From assembly GCF_900102345.1 (NCBI RefSeq), contig NZ_FNKB01000001.1, positions 1,674,001-1,738,000 on the forward strand: a DNA stretch of 64,000 bases. Reading direction: 5' to 3'. Below are positions 26,347 through 34,892 of the stretch, in pieces. The DNA is from Leucobacter chromiiresistens (GTDB taxonomy: Bacteria > Actinomycetota > Actinomycetes > Actinomycetales > Microbacteriaceae). Under the pieces are notes generated by a model. That model had not been told where the DNA came from, ran no database searches, and saw only the letters and a list, made by a program, of their open reading frames with translations. Within the stretch, counting starts at the first letter, position 1, and every line of letters begins with the position of its first letter. The position numbers were made by a program, and so were the translations under genes.

Positions 26347-26993
26347 TGCGCGCGCCCGCACGCCTCGCCCTCTACGCAGCGGGTCTGCTGGTGGCCTTCG
26401 GCGGAGCCTACGGGCTGGCCGGCGTCATCGTGCCTGACAGCGCGGTGGAGCCTTGGCGGGCCGAGAGCCGGCACGACGGGCACGAGGACGATGGAGCCGA
26501 AGGAGAGGCCATGAACGGCGACGAACAGAAAGCGCACGGTGCGGAGGGCGCCGGGGCGCACGACCATCCGGCCGACGGCGGGGCGCCGCCCGAGGGGATC
26601 CGGCCCGCAGCCGAGCCCCGGTACGCGGTGGGCGCCGCGGTGCGCCTGACCGCCGACCACATGCCCGGCATGGACGGCGCCGAGGCCACGGTCTCGGGCG
26701 CCTTCGAGACGACGACCTACTCGGTCACGTACACGCCGACCACGGGAGGCGATCCGGTGATCGACCACCGCTGGGTGGTGCACGAAGAGCTCGACCACCC
26801 GGGACCGGCACCGCTGGCGCCCGGAGCCGAGGCGGTGCTGCTTGCCGAGCACATGCCCGGCATGCGGGGCGCGACGGCGACCGCGGTCAGCGCGACGCAG
26901 GAGACCGTGTACATGGTCGACCTCACGACCGACGAGATGACGATGACGAACCACAAATGGGTCGTCGAGAGCGAGATGCGCCCGGCCGACTGA
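26346..26993 (+). CDS. Membrane-anchored YdhK-type protein with two DUF1541 repeats, in copper operon
   Basis: A 215-residue protein. Residues 6-30 form a signal anchor. Residues 40-80 are a His/Glu/Asp-rich linker (GHEDDG, AHDHPADGG) that could bind metal. Two DUF1541 repeats then follow at about 95-150 and 158-213, each opening with ADHMPGM or AEHMPGM and ending with a DHRWVV or NHKWVV block. The ATG at 26346 overlaps the copZ stop. The anchor resembles that of small membrane proteins found beside CopA in actinobacteria, so this looks like such an anchor joined to a YdhK-type module. An extracytoplasmic copper-handling role is inferred from operon position and the Met/His content. The biochemical function of DUF1541 is unknown to me. 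Confidence 0.8.
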   Translation: MRAPARLALYAAGLLVAFGGAYGLAGVIVPDSAVEPWRAESRHDGHEDDGAEGEAMNGDEQKAHGAEGAGAHDHPADGGAPPEGIRPAAEPRYAVGAAVRLTADHMPGMDGAEATVSGAFETTTYSVTYTPTTGGDPVIDHRWVVHEELDHPGPAPLAPGAEAVLLAEHMPGMRGATATAVSATQETVYMVDLTTDEMTMTNHKWVVESEMRPAD

Positions 26994-27093
26994 CCCGCGA
27001 CGGGGCAGACGGCGGGGCGGGGCAACCGAGGCACGAGACGGCTGCGGCACGTGACGGCTGCGGCACGCACAGAGAACGAGAGAGGGGCGCGCA

Positions 27094-29361
27094 GTGAGCA
27101 CGCACACACCACCTGCGCCGGGCACCGGCGTCGAACTGGAGATCGGCGGCATGACCTGCGCGTCGTGCGCGAACCGGATCGAGCGGAAGCTGAACAAGCT
27201 CGACGGCGTCACGGCGACGGTGAACTACGCGACCGAGAAGGCGCGGGTCACGGTGCCGGAGGGCTACGACCCGGCGCTGCTGATCAGCGAGGTCGAGAAG
27301 ACCGGCTACACCGCAGCCCTGCCGCGGCGGGAGCGCGACGCGTCCGCGGACGGCGCGGGCGACCCGTGCGGCGACGCCGACCCCGAGCTGACGTCGCTGC
27401 GCCAGCGACTCGTCGGATCGGTCGTGCTTACGGTTCCCGTGATCGCGATGTCGATGATCCCGGCCCTGCAGTTCCCGTTCTGGCAGTGGGCCTCCCTCGC
27501 CCTCGCAGCGCCGGTGATCGTCTGGGCCGCGTGGCCCTTCCACCGGGCGGCGTGGACGAACCTCAAGCACGGCGCCGCCACCATGGACACGCTCATCTCG
27601 ATGGGCACGGGCGCCGCCTTCCTGTGGTCGCTCTACGCGCTCTTCTTCGGCACGGCGGGCGAGCCCGGCATGACGCACGCGTTCGAGTTCGCCATCGCCC
27701 CGTCGGACGGAGCGGCGAACATCTACCTCGAGGTCGGGGCCGGGGTGACGATGTTCATCCTCGCGGGCCGCTACTTCGAGAAGCGCTCCAAGCGGCAGGC
27801 GGGAGCCGCCCTGCGCGCGCTGCTCGAGCTCGGCGCGAAGGAGGTCTCCGTGCTGCGCGACGGGCGCGAGGTGCAGATCCCGACGACCGAGCTCGCGGTC
27901 GGAGACGAGTTCGTCGTGCGCCCCGGTGAGAAGATCGCGACCGACGGCGTCGTGGTTTCGGGCTCGTCGGCGGTGGACGCCTCGATGCTCACCGGCGAAT
28001 CGGCCCCCGTCGAGGTCGCCGAGGGCGACACCGTGACCGGGGCGACCGTGAACGCCGGCGGGCGACTCGTCGTGCGGGCCACCCGCGTCGGCTCGGACAC
28101 ACAGCTCGCGCAGATGGCGCAGCTCGTCGAGGACGCGCAGTCGGGGAAGGCGGAGGTGCAGCGACTGGCCGACCGCATCTCGGGCGTCTTCGTGCCCATC
28201 GTGATCGGGATCGCGGTCGCCGTGCTCGGCGCGTGGCTCGGCGCCGGGTTCCCGGTCGCCGCCGCCTTCACGGCGGCAGTGGCCGTGCTCGTGATCGCCT
28301 GCCCCTGCGCGCTCGGGCTCGCCACGCCGACCGCGCTCCTCGTCGGCACCGGTCGGGGCGCGCAGATGGGGGTGCTCATCAAGGGGCCCGAGGTGCTGGA
28401 ATCGACCCGGACGGTCGACACCGTCGTGCTCGACAAGACCGGCACCGTCACGACCGGCCGGATGACGCTGGTCGACGTCGTCGTCGAACCCGGCGTCGAC
28501 CGCGCCGAGCTGCTGCGCTTCGCGGGGGCGCTCGAGCACGCCTCCGAGCACCCCATCGCCCGGGCCATCGCGGCGGGGGCGACGGCGGAGGTGGGGCCGC
28601 TGCCCGATCCGGAGCACTTCGAGAACGCTGCGGGCGCGGGCGTGCAGGGCGTCGTGGACGGCACCGCGGTGGTGGTGGGTCGCGAATCCCTCCTCGCCGA
28701 CTGGTCGCAGCAGCTGTCGCCGGAGGTCGCCGCCGCGAAGGCGCGCGCCGAGGGCGAGGGGAAGACCGTGGTGGCGGTCGGATGGGACGGCCGGGCGCGG
28801 GGCGTGCTCGTGGTCGCCGACGCCGTGAAGCCGACCAGCGCGCGCGCCGTCGCCGAGCTGCGGGGCCTCGGCCTGACACCGGTGCTGCTCACGGGTGACA
28901 ACGCGGCTGTCGCGCGTCGGATCGGCGCGGAGGTCGGCATCGACGAGGTGATCGCGGAGGTGCTGCCGCAGGAGAAGGTGGCGGTCGTCGCCCGCATGCA
29001 GCGCGCGGGCAGAGTCGTGGCGATGGTGGGCGACGGCGTCAACGACGCCCCGGCGCTCGCCCAGGCCGACCTGGGGCTCGCGATGGGCTCCGGAACCGAT
29101 GCCGCGATCGAGGCCGCCGACATCACCCTCGTGGGCGGCGACCTGCGCGCCGCGGTGGACGCGATCCGGCTCTCCCGCCGCACCCTCGCCACGATCAAGA
29201 CGAACCTGTTCTGGGCGTTCGCCTACAACGTCGCCGCGATTCCGATCGCCGCGCTCGGCATGCTCAACCCGATGCTCGCGGGGGCGGCGATGGCGTTCTC
29301 ATCGGTGTTCGTCGTGGGCAACAGCCTGCGGCTGCGCGGGTTCCGGAGCGTGACCCGGTGA
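27094..29361 (+). CDS. copA: Copper-exporting P1B-type ATPase
   Basis: Pumps Cu(I) out of the cytosol using ATP; 755 residues. One N-terminal HMA domain with G-M-T-C22-A-S-C25. The membrane metal site is C403-P-C405 in the [12 protein letters not shown] helix; the phosphorylated Asp is D447 in DKTGT. The SEHPIARAI (His-Pro) motif and the hinge [18 protein letters not shown] are intact, and two downstream helices include the YN and MxxSS-type residues of Cu+-ATPases ([22 protein letters not shown]). The GTG at 27094 follows GAGAGGGG. The stop overlaps the csoR start (GTGA), coupling pump and repressor. Confidence 0.97.
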   Translation: MSTHTPPAPGTGVELEIGGMTCASCANRIERKLNKLDGVTATVNYATEKARVTVPEGYDPALLISEVEKTGYTAALPRRERDASADGAGDPCGDADPELTSLRQRLVGSVVLTVPVIAMSMIPALQFPFWQWASLALAAPVIVWAAWPFHRAAWTNLKHGAATMDTLISMGTGAAFLWSLYALFFGTAGEPGMTHAFEFAIAPSDGAANIYLEVGAGVTMFILAGRYFEKRSKRQAGAALRALLELGAKEVSVLRDGREVQIPTTELAVGDEFVVRPGEKIATDGVVVSGSSAVDASMLTGESAPVEVAEGDTVTGATVNAGGRLVVRATRVGSDTQLAQMAQLVEDAQSGKAEVQRLADRISGVFVPIVIGIAVAVLGAWLGAGFPVAAAFTAAVAVLVIACPCALGLATPTALLVGTGRGAQMGVLIKGPEVLESTRTVDTVVLDKTGTVTTGRMTLVDVVVEPGVDRAELLRFAGALEHASEHPIARAIAAGATAEVGPLPDPEHFENAAGAGVQGVVDGTAVVVGRESLLADWSQQLSPEVAAAKARAEGEGKTVVAVGWDGRARGVLVVADAVKPTSARAVAELRGLGLTPVLLTGDNAAVARRIGAEVGIDEVIAEVLPQEKVAVVARMQRAGRVVAMVGDGVNDAPALAQADLGLAMGSGTDAAIEAADITLVGGDLRAAVDAIRLSRRTLATIKTNLFWAFAYNVAAIPIAALGMLNPMLAGAAMAFSSVFVVGNSLRLRGFRSVTR

Positions 29362-29759
29362 CGGCGACGGAGACCGGGGCCGGCCCCGAGGCGACCCCGG
29401 AAGCGGCCGAACCGACGACCGACCCGGAGACCGACCCGATGACCCACCCGACGACCGACCCGGAGACCGCAGCGCACCGGCACGGCTACATCAGCGACAA
29501 GACGAAGTACCGCAACCGTCTGCGCCGCCTCGAAGGGCAGGTGCGGGGCATCGACCGCATGGTCGCGGACGAGCGGTACTGCATCGACATCCTCACCCAG
29601 ATCTCCGCCGTCACCAAGGCGCTGGAGAACGTCGCGCTCGGGCTCCTCGAAGATCATCTGCGGCACTGCGTGGTCGACGCCGTGCACACCGGTGGAGAGA
29701 CGGCCGAGCACAAATTGACAGAGGCATCCGAGGCGATCGCGCGACTCGTGCGATCGTAG
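29358..29759 (+). CDS. csoR: CsoR-family copper-sensing repressor
   Basis: Homotetrameric helical DNA-binding repressor released by Cu(I). In the 133-residue product the ligand set is C75, H100, C104, with the 25- and 4-residue spacings of M. tuberculosis CsoR (C36-H61-C65), so copper specificity is well supported; Tyr74 precedes the first Cys as in that protein. Residues 1-40 are an extra Thr/Pro/Glu/Asp-rich tail. Translation is coupled to copA (GTGA overlap). It should repress its own operon through the ATACC-N7-GGTAT sites at 26065 and possibly 26101. Confidence 0.94.
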   Translation: MTATETGAGPEATPEAAEPTTDPETDPMTHPTTDPETAAHRHGYISDKTKYRNRLRRLEGQVRGIDRMVADERYCIDILTQISAVTKALENVALGLLEDHLRHCVVDAVHTGGETAEHKLTEASEAIARLVRS

Positions 29760-29787
29760 GAGGAATGCACTGACGAAGGGAGCACGG

Positions 29788-30135
29788 GTGGAGCACGACG
29801 ACCCCCGCGCACGCGGGCTGCTGCTCGCGGAGCAGGAGCGGATCGCGGCGCGCGTGACGAAGCTGGAGCGCGACATCGCGGCCCTCACGAGCGCGCGCCG
29901 CAGCTCGGTGGACGACGACGAGCACGACCCCGACGGGGAGCCGCTCTCGGCGCGGTGGTCGCTGCTCGCCGGGCTGCTGGAGTCGGCGCGCGACGATGCG
30001 CGGCAGGCCGCCGATGCGGTGCGCCGCCTCGATGCGGGCGCCTACGGGGTGTGCGTCGCGTGCGGGCAGCCGATCCCCGCCGGGCAGCTCGACGTGCGGC
30101 CCTTCCGGGAGCGCTGCGTCGCCTGCACGCCGTAG
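29788..30135 (+). CDS. DksA/TraR-type C4 zinc-finger protein
   Basis: A 115-residue protein. The N-terminal half is a charged coiled coil (about 10-75); the C-terminal domain is a four-Cys zinc finger with the CxxC pair of VCVACG and the later RERCVAC pair. DksA proteins insert their coiled coil into the RNA polymerase secondary channel and work with ppGpp. Whether this short actinobacterial relative does so is unproven; the Asp pair at the tip of E. coli DksA is not clearly aligned. The GTG start follows GAAGGGA. It lies 28 bases after csoR on the same strand and may be read through from the copper operon. Confidence 0.85.
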   Translation: MEHDDPRARGLLLAEQERIAARVTKLERDIAALTSARRSSVDDDEHDPDGEPLSARWSLLAGLLESARDDARQAADAVRRLDAGAYGVCVACGQPIPAGQLDVRPFRERCVACTP

Positions 30136-30165
30136 CGGCGCAGGATCGCGCGCCGCAGCGCGCAT

Positions 30166-32553
30166 TCACGCGCCCCCGCCGCTCTCGCCGCGACCCCCGC
30201 GACTCCCGCCGCCTCCGCCTCCGCGCCGACGCATCGCCGATCGCGGCCACCAGCGCGCGCGCCGGCGTCGGGCGGGCCCCGCCGCCTGCTGCAGCGCCGC
30301 CGTGCAGTCGGCCAGCAGTCGCGCGAGATCGGAGCGGCGCGCGCGGTCGGCGCCGGCCTCGAGGGCCGCACGGCTCGAGCCGTAGCGCTCCGCCGTCATC
30401 GCCTCCGCGAGCGCACGCGCGTCGGCGGCGGCCGCCTCGGGGAGCGCGCCCGTGCCGCGCCAGTGCTCGAGCAGCGCTTCCGCGGTCTGCGCGCGCGGAG
30501 CGCTCGAGACCCCGGCGCGCGCGTCGATGCCGAGGTCGGTCGCCGTGTCCCGCAGCTCGCTCCACGCGGCTGCTGCGGGCGCCGATCCCTGCACGACCGC
30601 CCGCAGGCGACGGCGGCGACGCAGGAGGCGCCGCGCGGCGGGCGCGCTCGCAGTCAGGAGCAGCAGGGCGACGAGCGCGAGCGCAGAGACGGTGAGCGCG
30701 GCGCCCGAGGGAGCGGTGTCATCGGCGGTCGCGGCATCCGCGCCGGCCGCCGGGCCGGTGGCGGGATCGTCGACGGGCGTCTCGCTCGGCCGCGTCGGGT
30801 CGGCGGGCTCGCTCTCGGGCGCCTCGGCGGCTTCGGGCGTTTCGCTCGTCTCCGCACGCGGCGGGCGATCGCCGTCGGCCTCCAGCCCGGCGCCGCCCGG
30901 CGTCGGCTCGAACGCGACCCACCCGACGTCGTCGACGTAGATCTCGGGCCAGGCGTGCAGCTCGCGGCCCAGCACGACGGTGCGCTCGTCGCGTTCGGCG
31001 CGCGTCGCGTAGCCGACGGCGACCCGGGTCGGCACGCCGAGATCGCGCGCCATCACCGCGAAGGTCGCCGCGTAGTGCACGCAGAACCCGCGCCGCGTGT
31101 CGAGGAACTCGGTCATCACCGCGTACGGATCGTCGGGGTCGGCCCCCGGCTGGTACGGCGCGGCTTCGTCGTAGTCGAACGCTCCGCTGCGGAACCACTC
31201 CTGGAGCGCTCGGCCCACGGCGATCCTGCTCGTGCGCCCCTCGGCGGCTTCGACGGCCGCCGAGGAGATCGACTCGGGCAGCCCCTCGGGGAGTGCGAGG
31301 TACGCCGCGAGCGGCGATTCGGGATCGGGGTCCGCGATGAGCTCCGTCGCCCGCTGCGGCAGGGAGGCGAGCCCGTCGGCGGGCAGCTGGCCGGCGTCGA
31401 GCGGCGCCGCCTCGGCGGTGTATTGGTACCCCCGCCGGGTGATGTCTCGCTCGGTCTGCGCGGTGTTCGCCTCGGCCGACCAGATCCACCGCTCGGCCTG
31501 GAAGGGCTCGTCGGCGCCCGTCGGGAGCACGTGCGTAGTCGACTGCGGCAGCGGCAGCCAGGAGCTCAGCAATCCGTCGACGGTGACGGTGACGGTGCGC
31601 GCGGGCGCCGGGGGTGCGGCCTCCGACGCCGACGGGGGCAGGGACGCCGCCGATCGGGCTCGGGTGACGTCGGAGCCGTCGGCCGCGAGCTCCTGCTGCG
31701 GCTGCCACTGCCCGCCCTCGAAGTCGGCGAGCGTCGCGAGCGTGAACCGCAGCGGGCCGGGAGCCGAGCTCGTGAAGCTGAAGGCCGGCGCGCTGCTGCG
31801 CTCCCGAAGATCTTCGGCGAGTGCCAGCGTGACGTCGGGCACGGTGCGCGACACGGGCGACGGGAAGAGCGAGTCGTTCCAGATGCGATCCTGCGTCGCG
31901 GGGGTGACGGCCATCGCCCCCGCCGCGAGTGCGGCGGCGACGGCGCCCGCGAGTGCTCCGTACCAGCGCGGCGTGCGCGAGCCCGCCCAGGCGAGGAGCG
32001 CGAGGGCCAGCAGGGCTCCGAGCCAGGCGGGCGCGCCGGCAGAGACCCCGGTGACGGCCGCCGGCACGAGCAGCACGAGGGCGACGAGGCCTCCGGCGAA
32101 GAGCGGCAGGTCGGCGGCGACGAGCAGCAGCGACGTGGCGGCGGCGACCAGCAGTACGACGGCGAGCAGCAGGTCGGAGAGCGGCCCGGCGACGGTGAGC
32201 GGTGCGGAGCCGCCGATGATGCGCAGCTGCGCCTGCTCGAAGACGCCGGCGGGATCGCTCCACCAGTCGCCGGCGCGCCCGTTCAGCAGCAGGAGCAGCG
32301 CCCACGCCCCGAGGCCGGCGGTGAACCCGCCGAGCCCGGCGCGGAGCCCGCGCCGCGGAGAGCGCGCACGGAGGGCGCACGCGGTCGCGATGGTGACGCC
32401 GACGAGGGCGACCGCCGATGGCCACCACGCGCCCCACGCGAAGACGCGGGTCAGCGACCCGAGGGCGATGACCCACAGCAGCAGGAGGAGGCCTCCCGCG
32501 GCGCAGAGGCGGGCCGCGGGCAGACGCTCCGTCGCGTCGGGCGCCGCGGTCAC
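30166..32553 (-). CDS. TgpA-like transmembrane transglutaminase-family protein with C-terminal DUF4129
   Basis: A 795-residue membrane protein. An N-terminal bundle of about six helices (to about residue 215) is followed by an extracytoplasmic domain with the transglutaminase-like core: catalytic Cys491 in FCVHYAATFA, His533 in ELHAWPEIY, then the GWVAFEPTPGG block. An acidic Pro/Thr linker, one further helix and a DUF4129-type cytoplasmic tail of about 150 residues end the protein. Substrate is unknown; family members act at the envelope. The GTG at 32553 overlaps the DUF58 stop (GTGA). A longer open frame upstream is antisense-free noise inside the DUF58 gene and is rejected. Last gene of moxR-DUF58-tgpA. 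Confidence 0.9.
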   Translation of the reverse strand: MTAAPDATERLPAARLCAAGGLLLLLWVIALGSLTRVFAWGAWWPSAVALVGVTIATACALRARSPRRGLRAGLGGFTAGLGAWALLLLLNGRAGDWWSDPAGVFEQAQLRIIGGSAPLTVAGPLSDLLLAVVLLVAAATSLLLVAADLPLFAGGLVALVLLVPAAVTGVSAGAPAWLGALLALALLAWAGSRTPRWYGALAGAVAAALAAGAMAVTPATQDRIWNDSLFPSPVSRTVPDVTLALAEDLRERSSAPAFSFTSSAPGPLRFTLATLADFEGGQWQPQQELAADGSDVTRARSAASLPPSASEAAPPAPARTVTVTVDGLLSSWLPLPQSTTHVLPTGADEPFQAERWIWSAEANTAQTERDITRRGYQYTAEAAPLDAGQLPADGLASLPQRATELIADPDPESPLAAYLALPEGLPESISSAAVEAAEGRTSRIAVGRALQEWFRSGAFDYDEAAPYQPGADPDDPYAVMTEFLDTRRGFCVHYAATFAVMARDLGVPTRVAVGYATRAERDERTVVLGRELHAWPEIYVDDVGWVAFEPTPGGAGLEADGDRPPRAETSETPEAAEAPESEPADPTRPSETPVDDPATGPAAGADAATADDTAPSGAALTVSALALVALLLLTASAPAARRLLRRRRRLRAVVQGSAPAAAAWSELRDTATDLGIDARAGVSSAPRAQTAEALLEHWRGTGALPEAAAADARALAEAMTAERYGSSRAALEAGADRARRSDLARLLADCTAALQQAAGPARRRRARWWPRSAMRRRGGGGGGSRGGRGESGGGA

Positions 32554-33761
32554 GGCGTCGTCTCCGGGCCGGCCGACGGCGGGACGGGCAGATGGATCGA
32601 CCGCCAGCCGGCGGGGAGGGCCGCGTCGGACGCGGCGCCGACGGCGAGGAGCACCCCGCCGCCGGGGGAGGCCGCCAGGGCTCTGCGCAGACGGGAGCCC
32701 GCCGCTCCCGTGACGACGACCGCGGGCAGCGGAGCATCGACGGGGGCGGGAGCCGGCGTCGCCTCGGGTGCCGGGCGCCTCCCGCCCCTTCGGGGGCTCG
32801 CCGGATCGACGACGAGCTGCGCGCGGGCGAGGGCGCGCAGCAGCGGATCGGCGGCGTCGCTCGCGACCGGCGGCTGCGGCGGCAGCTGCATCGTGACGAG
32901 GTGACCGGAGAGCGTCCACTCCTCGACGATCGCGGTCGCAGCCGATACGGCGGCCTCGAACTCGGCCGCCGACCCGTATGCTGCGGCGGTGCAGTCGAGC
33001 CGCAGCGCGCGCTCGGTGCGCGTCGTCGGCTCGGGGAGGTTCACCAGCCACGAGCCCTGCCGCGCGCTCTGCTTCCAATTGATCTGGCGAGACGCGTCGC
33101 CTCTGCGGTACTCGCGCAGCGCGCCGCCGCCGACCACCCCGTCGCCGACGCCCGAGGCGGCCACGCCGCCGCCCTCGCCGAGCTGCTCGGAGGCCCCGGC
33201 GTCGAGCAGCGCCGCCGCGCCGGGCAGCGGGCGCGGCAGCACGAGCACGGACGCCGCCGCGCGCACGTGCGACTCGTACCGGACGAGCCCGAGCGGATCC
33301 ACGACGCCGACCGCGGCGACCTCGATCTCGAGCGGCCCGCGCGCCGCCGCCGGCCACGCGCACTCGGCGACCACGGGCGACCCTCCCGCGAATACGAGCG
33401 GAAGGGTCGCGCTTCGCCCGCCGGCGACCCAGCGCACCCGCCCGCGGGCGGCCCAGGGGAGTCGGTGCACCACGTTGGCCGTGCACTGCACGGTCGTGCC
33501 GGCCGGGGGAGCGGGCTCGTCGGGCCGCACCCGCACCTCGAACCGCGCGAGGCCGCCAGCGACCGCCGCGCCGACGAGCGACACCGCGACGAGCGCGCCG
33601 AGCAGCCACGCGACATACCAGACGTCGCGCAGCCCGATGGCGTACCAGCCGACGCCCAGCACGAGCGCGCCGAGCGCGCACGCCCAGCCCCGCGGCGTCA
33701 GCGCGATCGACCACCCCGCAGCGCCGCGCCCCTCGCAGGCCCCGTTCGTCGCCCGCATCAC
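32550..33761 (-). CDS. DUF58 (von Willebrand A-like) membrane protein
   Basis: A 403-residue partner of MoxR-type ATPases. Two helices near residues 25-75 are followed by a beta-rich region and the DUF58 domain, marked by the LREYRRGDASRQINWKQSARQG block. The start may be the GTG at 33761 or the adjacent ATG at 33758; both overlap the moxR stop codon. MoxR-DUF58-transglutaminase operons are widespread and are thought to assemble or activate envelope complexes. The precise job here is unknown. Confidence 0.9.
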   Translation of the reverse strand: MMRATNGACEGRGAAGWSIALTPRGWACALGALVLGVGWYAIGLRDVWYVAWLLGALVAVSLVGAAVAGGLARFEVRVRPDEPAPPAGTTVQCTANVVHRLPWAARGRVRWVAGGRSATLPLVFAGGSPVVAECAWPAAARGPLEIEVAAVGVVDPLGLVRYESHVRAAASVLVLPRPLPGAAALLDAGASEQLGEGGGVAASGVGDGVVGGGALREYRRGDASRQINWKQSARQGSWLVNLPEPTTRTERALRLDCTAAAYGSAAEFEAAVSAATAIVEEWTLSGHLVTMQLPPQPPVASDAADPLLRALARAQLVVDPASPRRGGRRPAPEATPAPAPVDAPLPAVVVTGAAGSRLRRALAASPGGGVLLAVGAASDAALPAGWRSIHLPVPPSAGPETTP

Positions 33762-34750
33762 CGCAGCGGCGTTCGCGCGACGATCTCCTCGACGATCTCG
33801 GTCGCCGCGCGCGCCGACTCGTCGGCGCGGGCGAAGCGGCCCTGCGGCACGAGCCGATGCGAGAGCACCGTCGCGGCGAGCGACGCGACATCGTCGGGGG
33901 AGACGAAGTCGCGGCCGTGCACCGCCGCCCGCGCGCGGCTCATGCGGCTCACGTGCACCGACGCGCGCGGGCTCGCCCCGAGGGCGACCCCGGGGTGCGA
34001 GCGCGTCGCGCCGACGAGATCGACGATGTACCCGCCGACCTCGGCGGAGAGGTGCACCGCGGCGGCGGCGCGCTGCGCGGCGCGCACCTCCTCGACGGAG
34101 GCGACGGCGGGGGCGGCGTCTCGGGGATCCCGATCAGAGGTCGCGAGCAGCATGCGCAGCTCGGAAGCGGCGTCGGGGTACCCGAGGGAGATGCGCGTCA
34201 TGAACCGATCGCGCTGGGCCTCGGGGAGGGCGAACGTGCCCTCCATGTCCTGCGGGTTCTGGGTCGCCACGACGACGAACAGCTCGGGGAGCCGGTGCGT
34301 GCTCCCGTCGACGGTGACCGACCGCTCCTCCATGGCCTCGAGCAGTGCCGACTGCGTCTTCGGCGTGGCCCGGTTCACCTCGTCGCCGATCACGATGTTC
34401 GCGAAGATCGGGCCGGGATGGAACTGGAACCGGCGGCTCTCCTGGTCGTACACCGAGAGCCCGGTCACATCGGTCGGCAGCATGTCGGAGGTGAACTGGA
34501 TCCGCCGCGCATCCGCGCTGATGGAGCGCGCGAGCGCCGCGGCCAGGGTGGTCTTGCCGACCCCCGGCACATCCTCGAGCAGCAGGTGCCCGCCCGCGAA
34601 CACCGTGGTGATCACCGTCTCGATGACCTCGCGCTGCCCCTGGATGACCCGCGCGAGCGCGTCGCCGATGCGCTGCGCCAGCTCGCTCGGCAGCACGGAG
34701 CGGGGGCGGGCGGTGGGAACCGGGTCGTGCGAGAGTTCGGTCGTCGACAT
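33758..34750 (-). CDS. MoxR-family AAA+ ATPase
   Basis: AAA+ chaperone-like ATPase, 330 residues, first gene of the moxR-DUF58-tgpA operon. The AAA_3 core has Walker A LEDVPGVGKTTLA, Walker B VIGDEVNRA, sensor 1 VVATQNPQDMEGT and the ALPEAQRDRFM arginine-finger block. The ATG at 34750 is chosen because GAAGGG precedes it and the preceding open stretch (to 35116) runs antisense into otsA. It is divergent from the trehalose gene, with 142 bases between them. Confidence 0.93.
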   Translation of the reverse strand: MSTTELSHDPVPTARPRSVLPSELAQRIGDALARVIQGQREVIETVITTVFAGGHLLLEDVPGVGKTTLAAALARSISADARRIQFTSDMLPTDVTGLSVYDQESRRFQFHPGPIFANIVIGDEVNRATPKTQSALLEAMEERSVTVDGSTHRLPELFVVVATQNPQDMEGTFALPEAQRDRFMTRISLGYPDAASELRMLLATSDRDPRDAAPAVASVEEVRAAQRAAAAVHLSAEVGGYIVDLVGATRSHPGVALGASPRASVHVSRMSRARAAVHGRDFVSPDDVASLAATVLSHRLVPQGRFARADESARAATEIVEEIVARTPLR

Positions 34751-34861
34751 GCTGGCTGCCCTTCGTCGGTTCGCAGTCACCCGCAGCTTGCCACACCAAC
34801 CCGGAGATTGCTGGGTGGCGCGGCGCTCGTCAAGGGGCAGCGGCGGCTCGCGGGCGCTGAG

Positions 34862-34867
34862 TAGACT
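34862..34867 (+). promoter_or_regulatory. Candidate -10 for the trehalose synthesis gene
   Basis: TAGACT lies 25 bases upstream of the ATG at 34893, leaving room for the GGGAGG ribosome-binding site at 34883-34888. No clear -35. Confidence 0.4.
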
Positions 34868-34892
34868 GCCAGGGAAGCCGCTGGGAGGTGCG

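Noticed and set aside
30166..33891. Continuous 1241-codon frame suggesting a giant fused transglutaminase
   Set aside because: The part upstream of 32553 is Arg-rich noise in another frame of the DUF58 gene. The real start is the GTG at 32553 overlapping the DUF58 stop.
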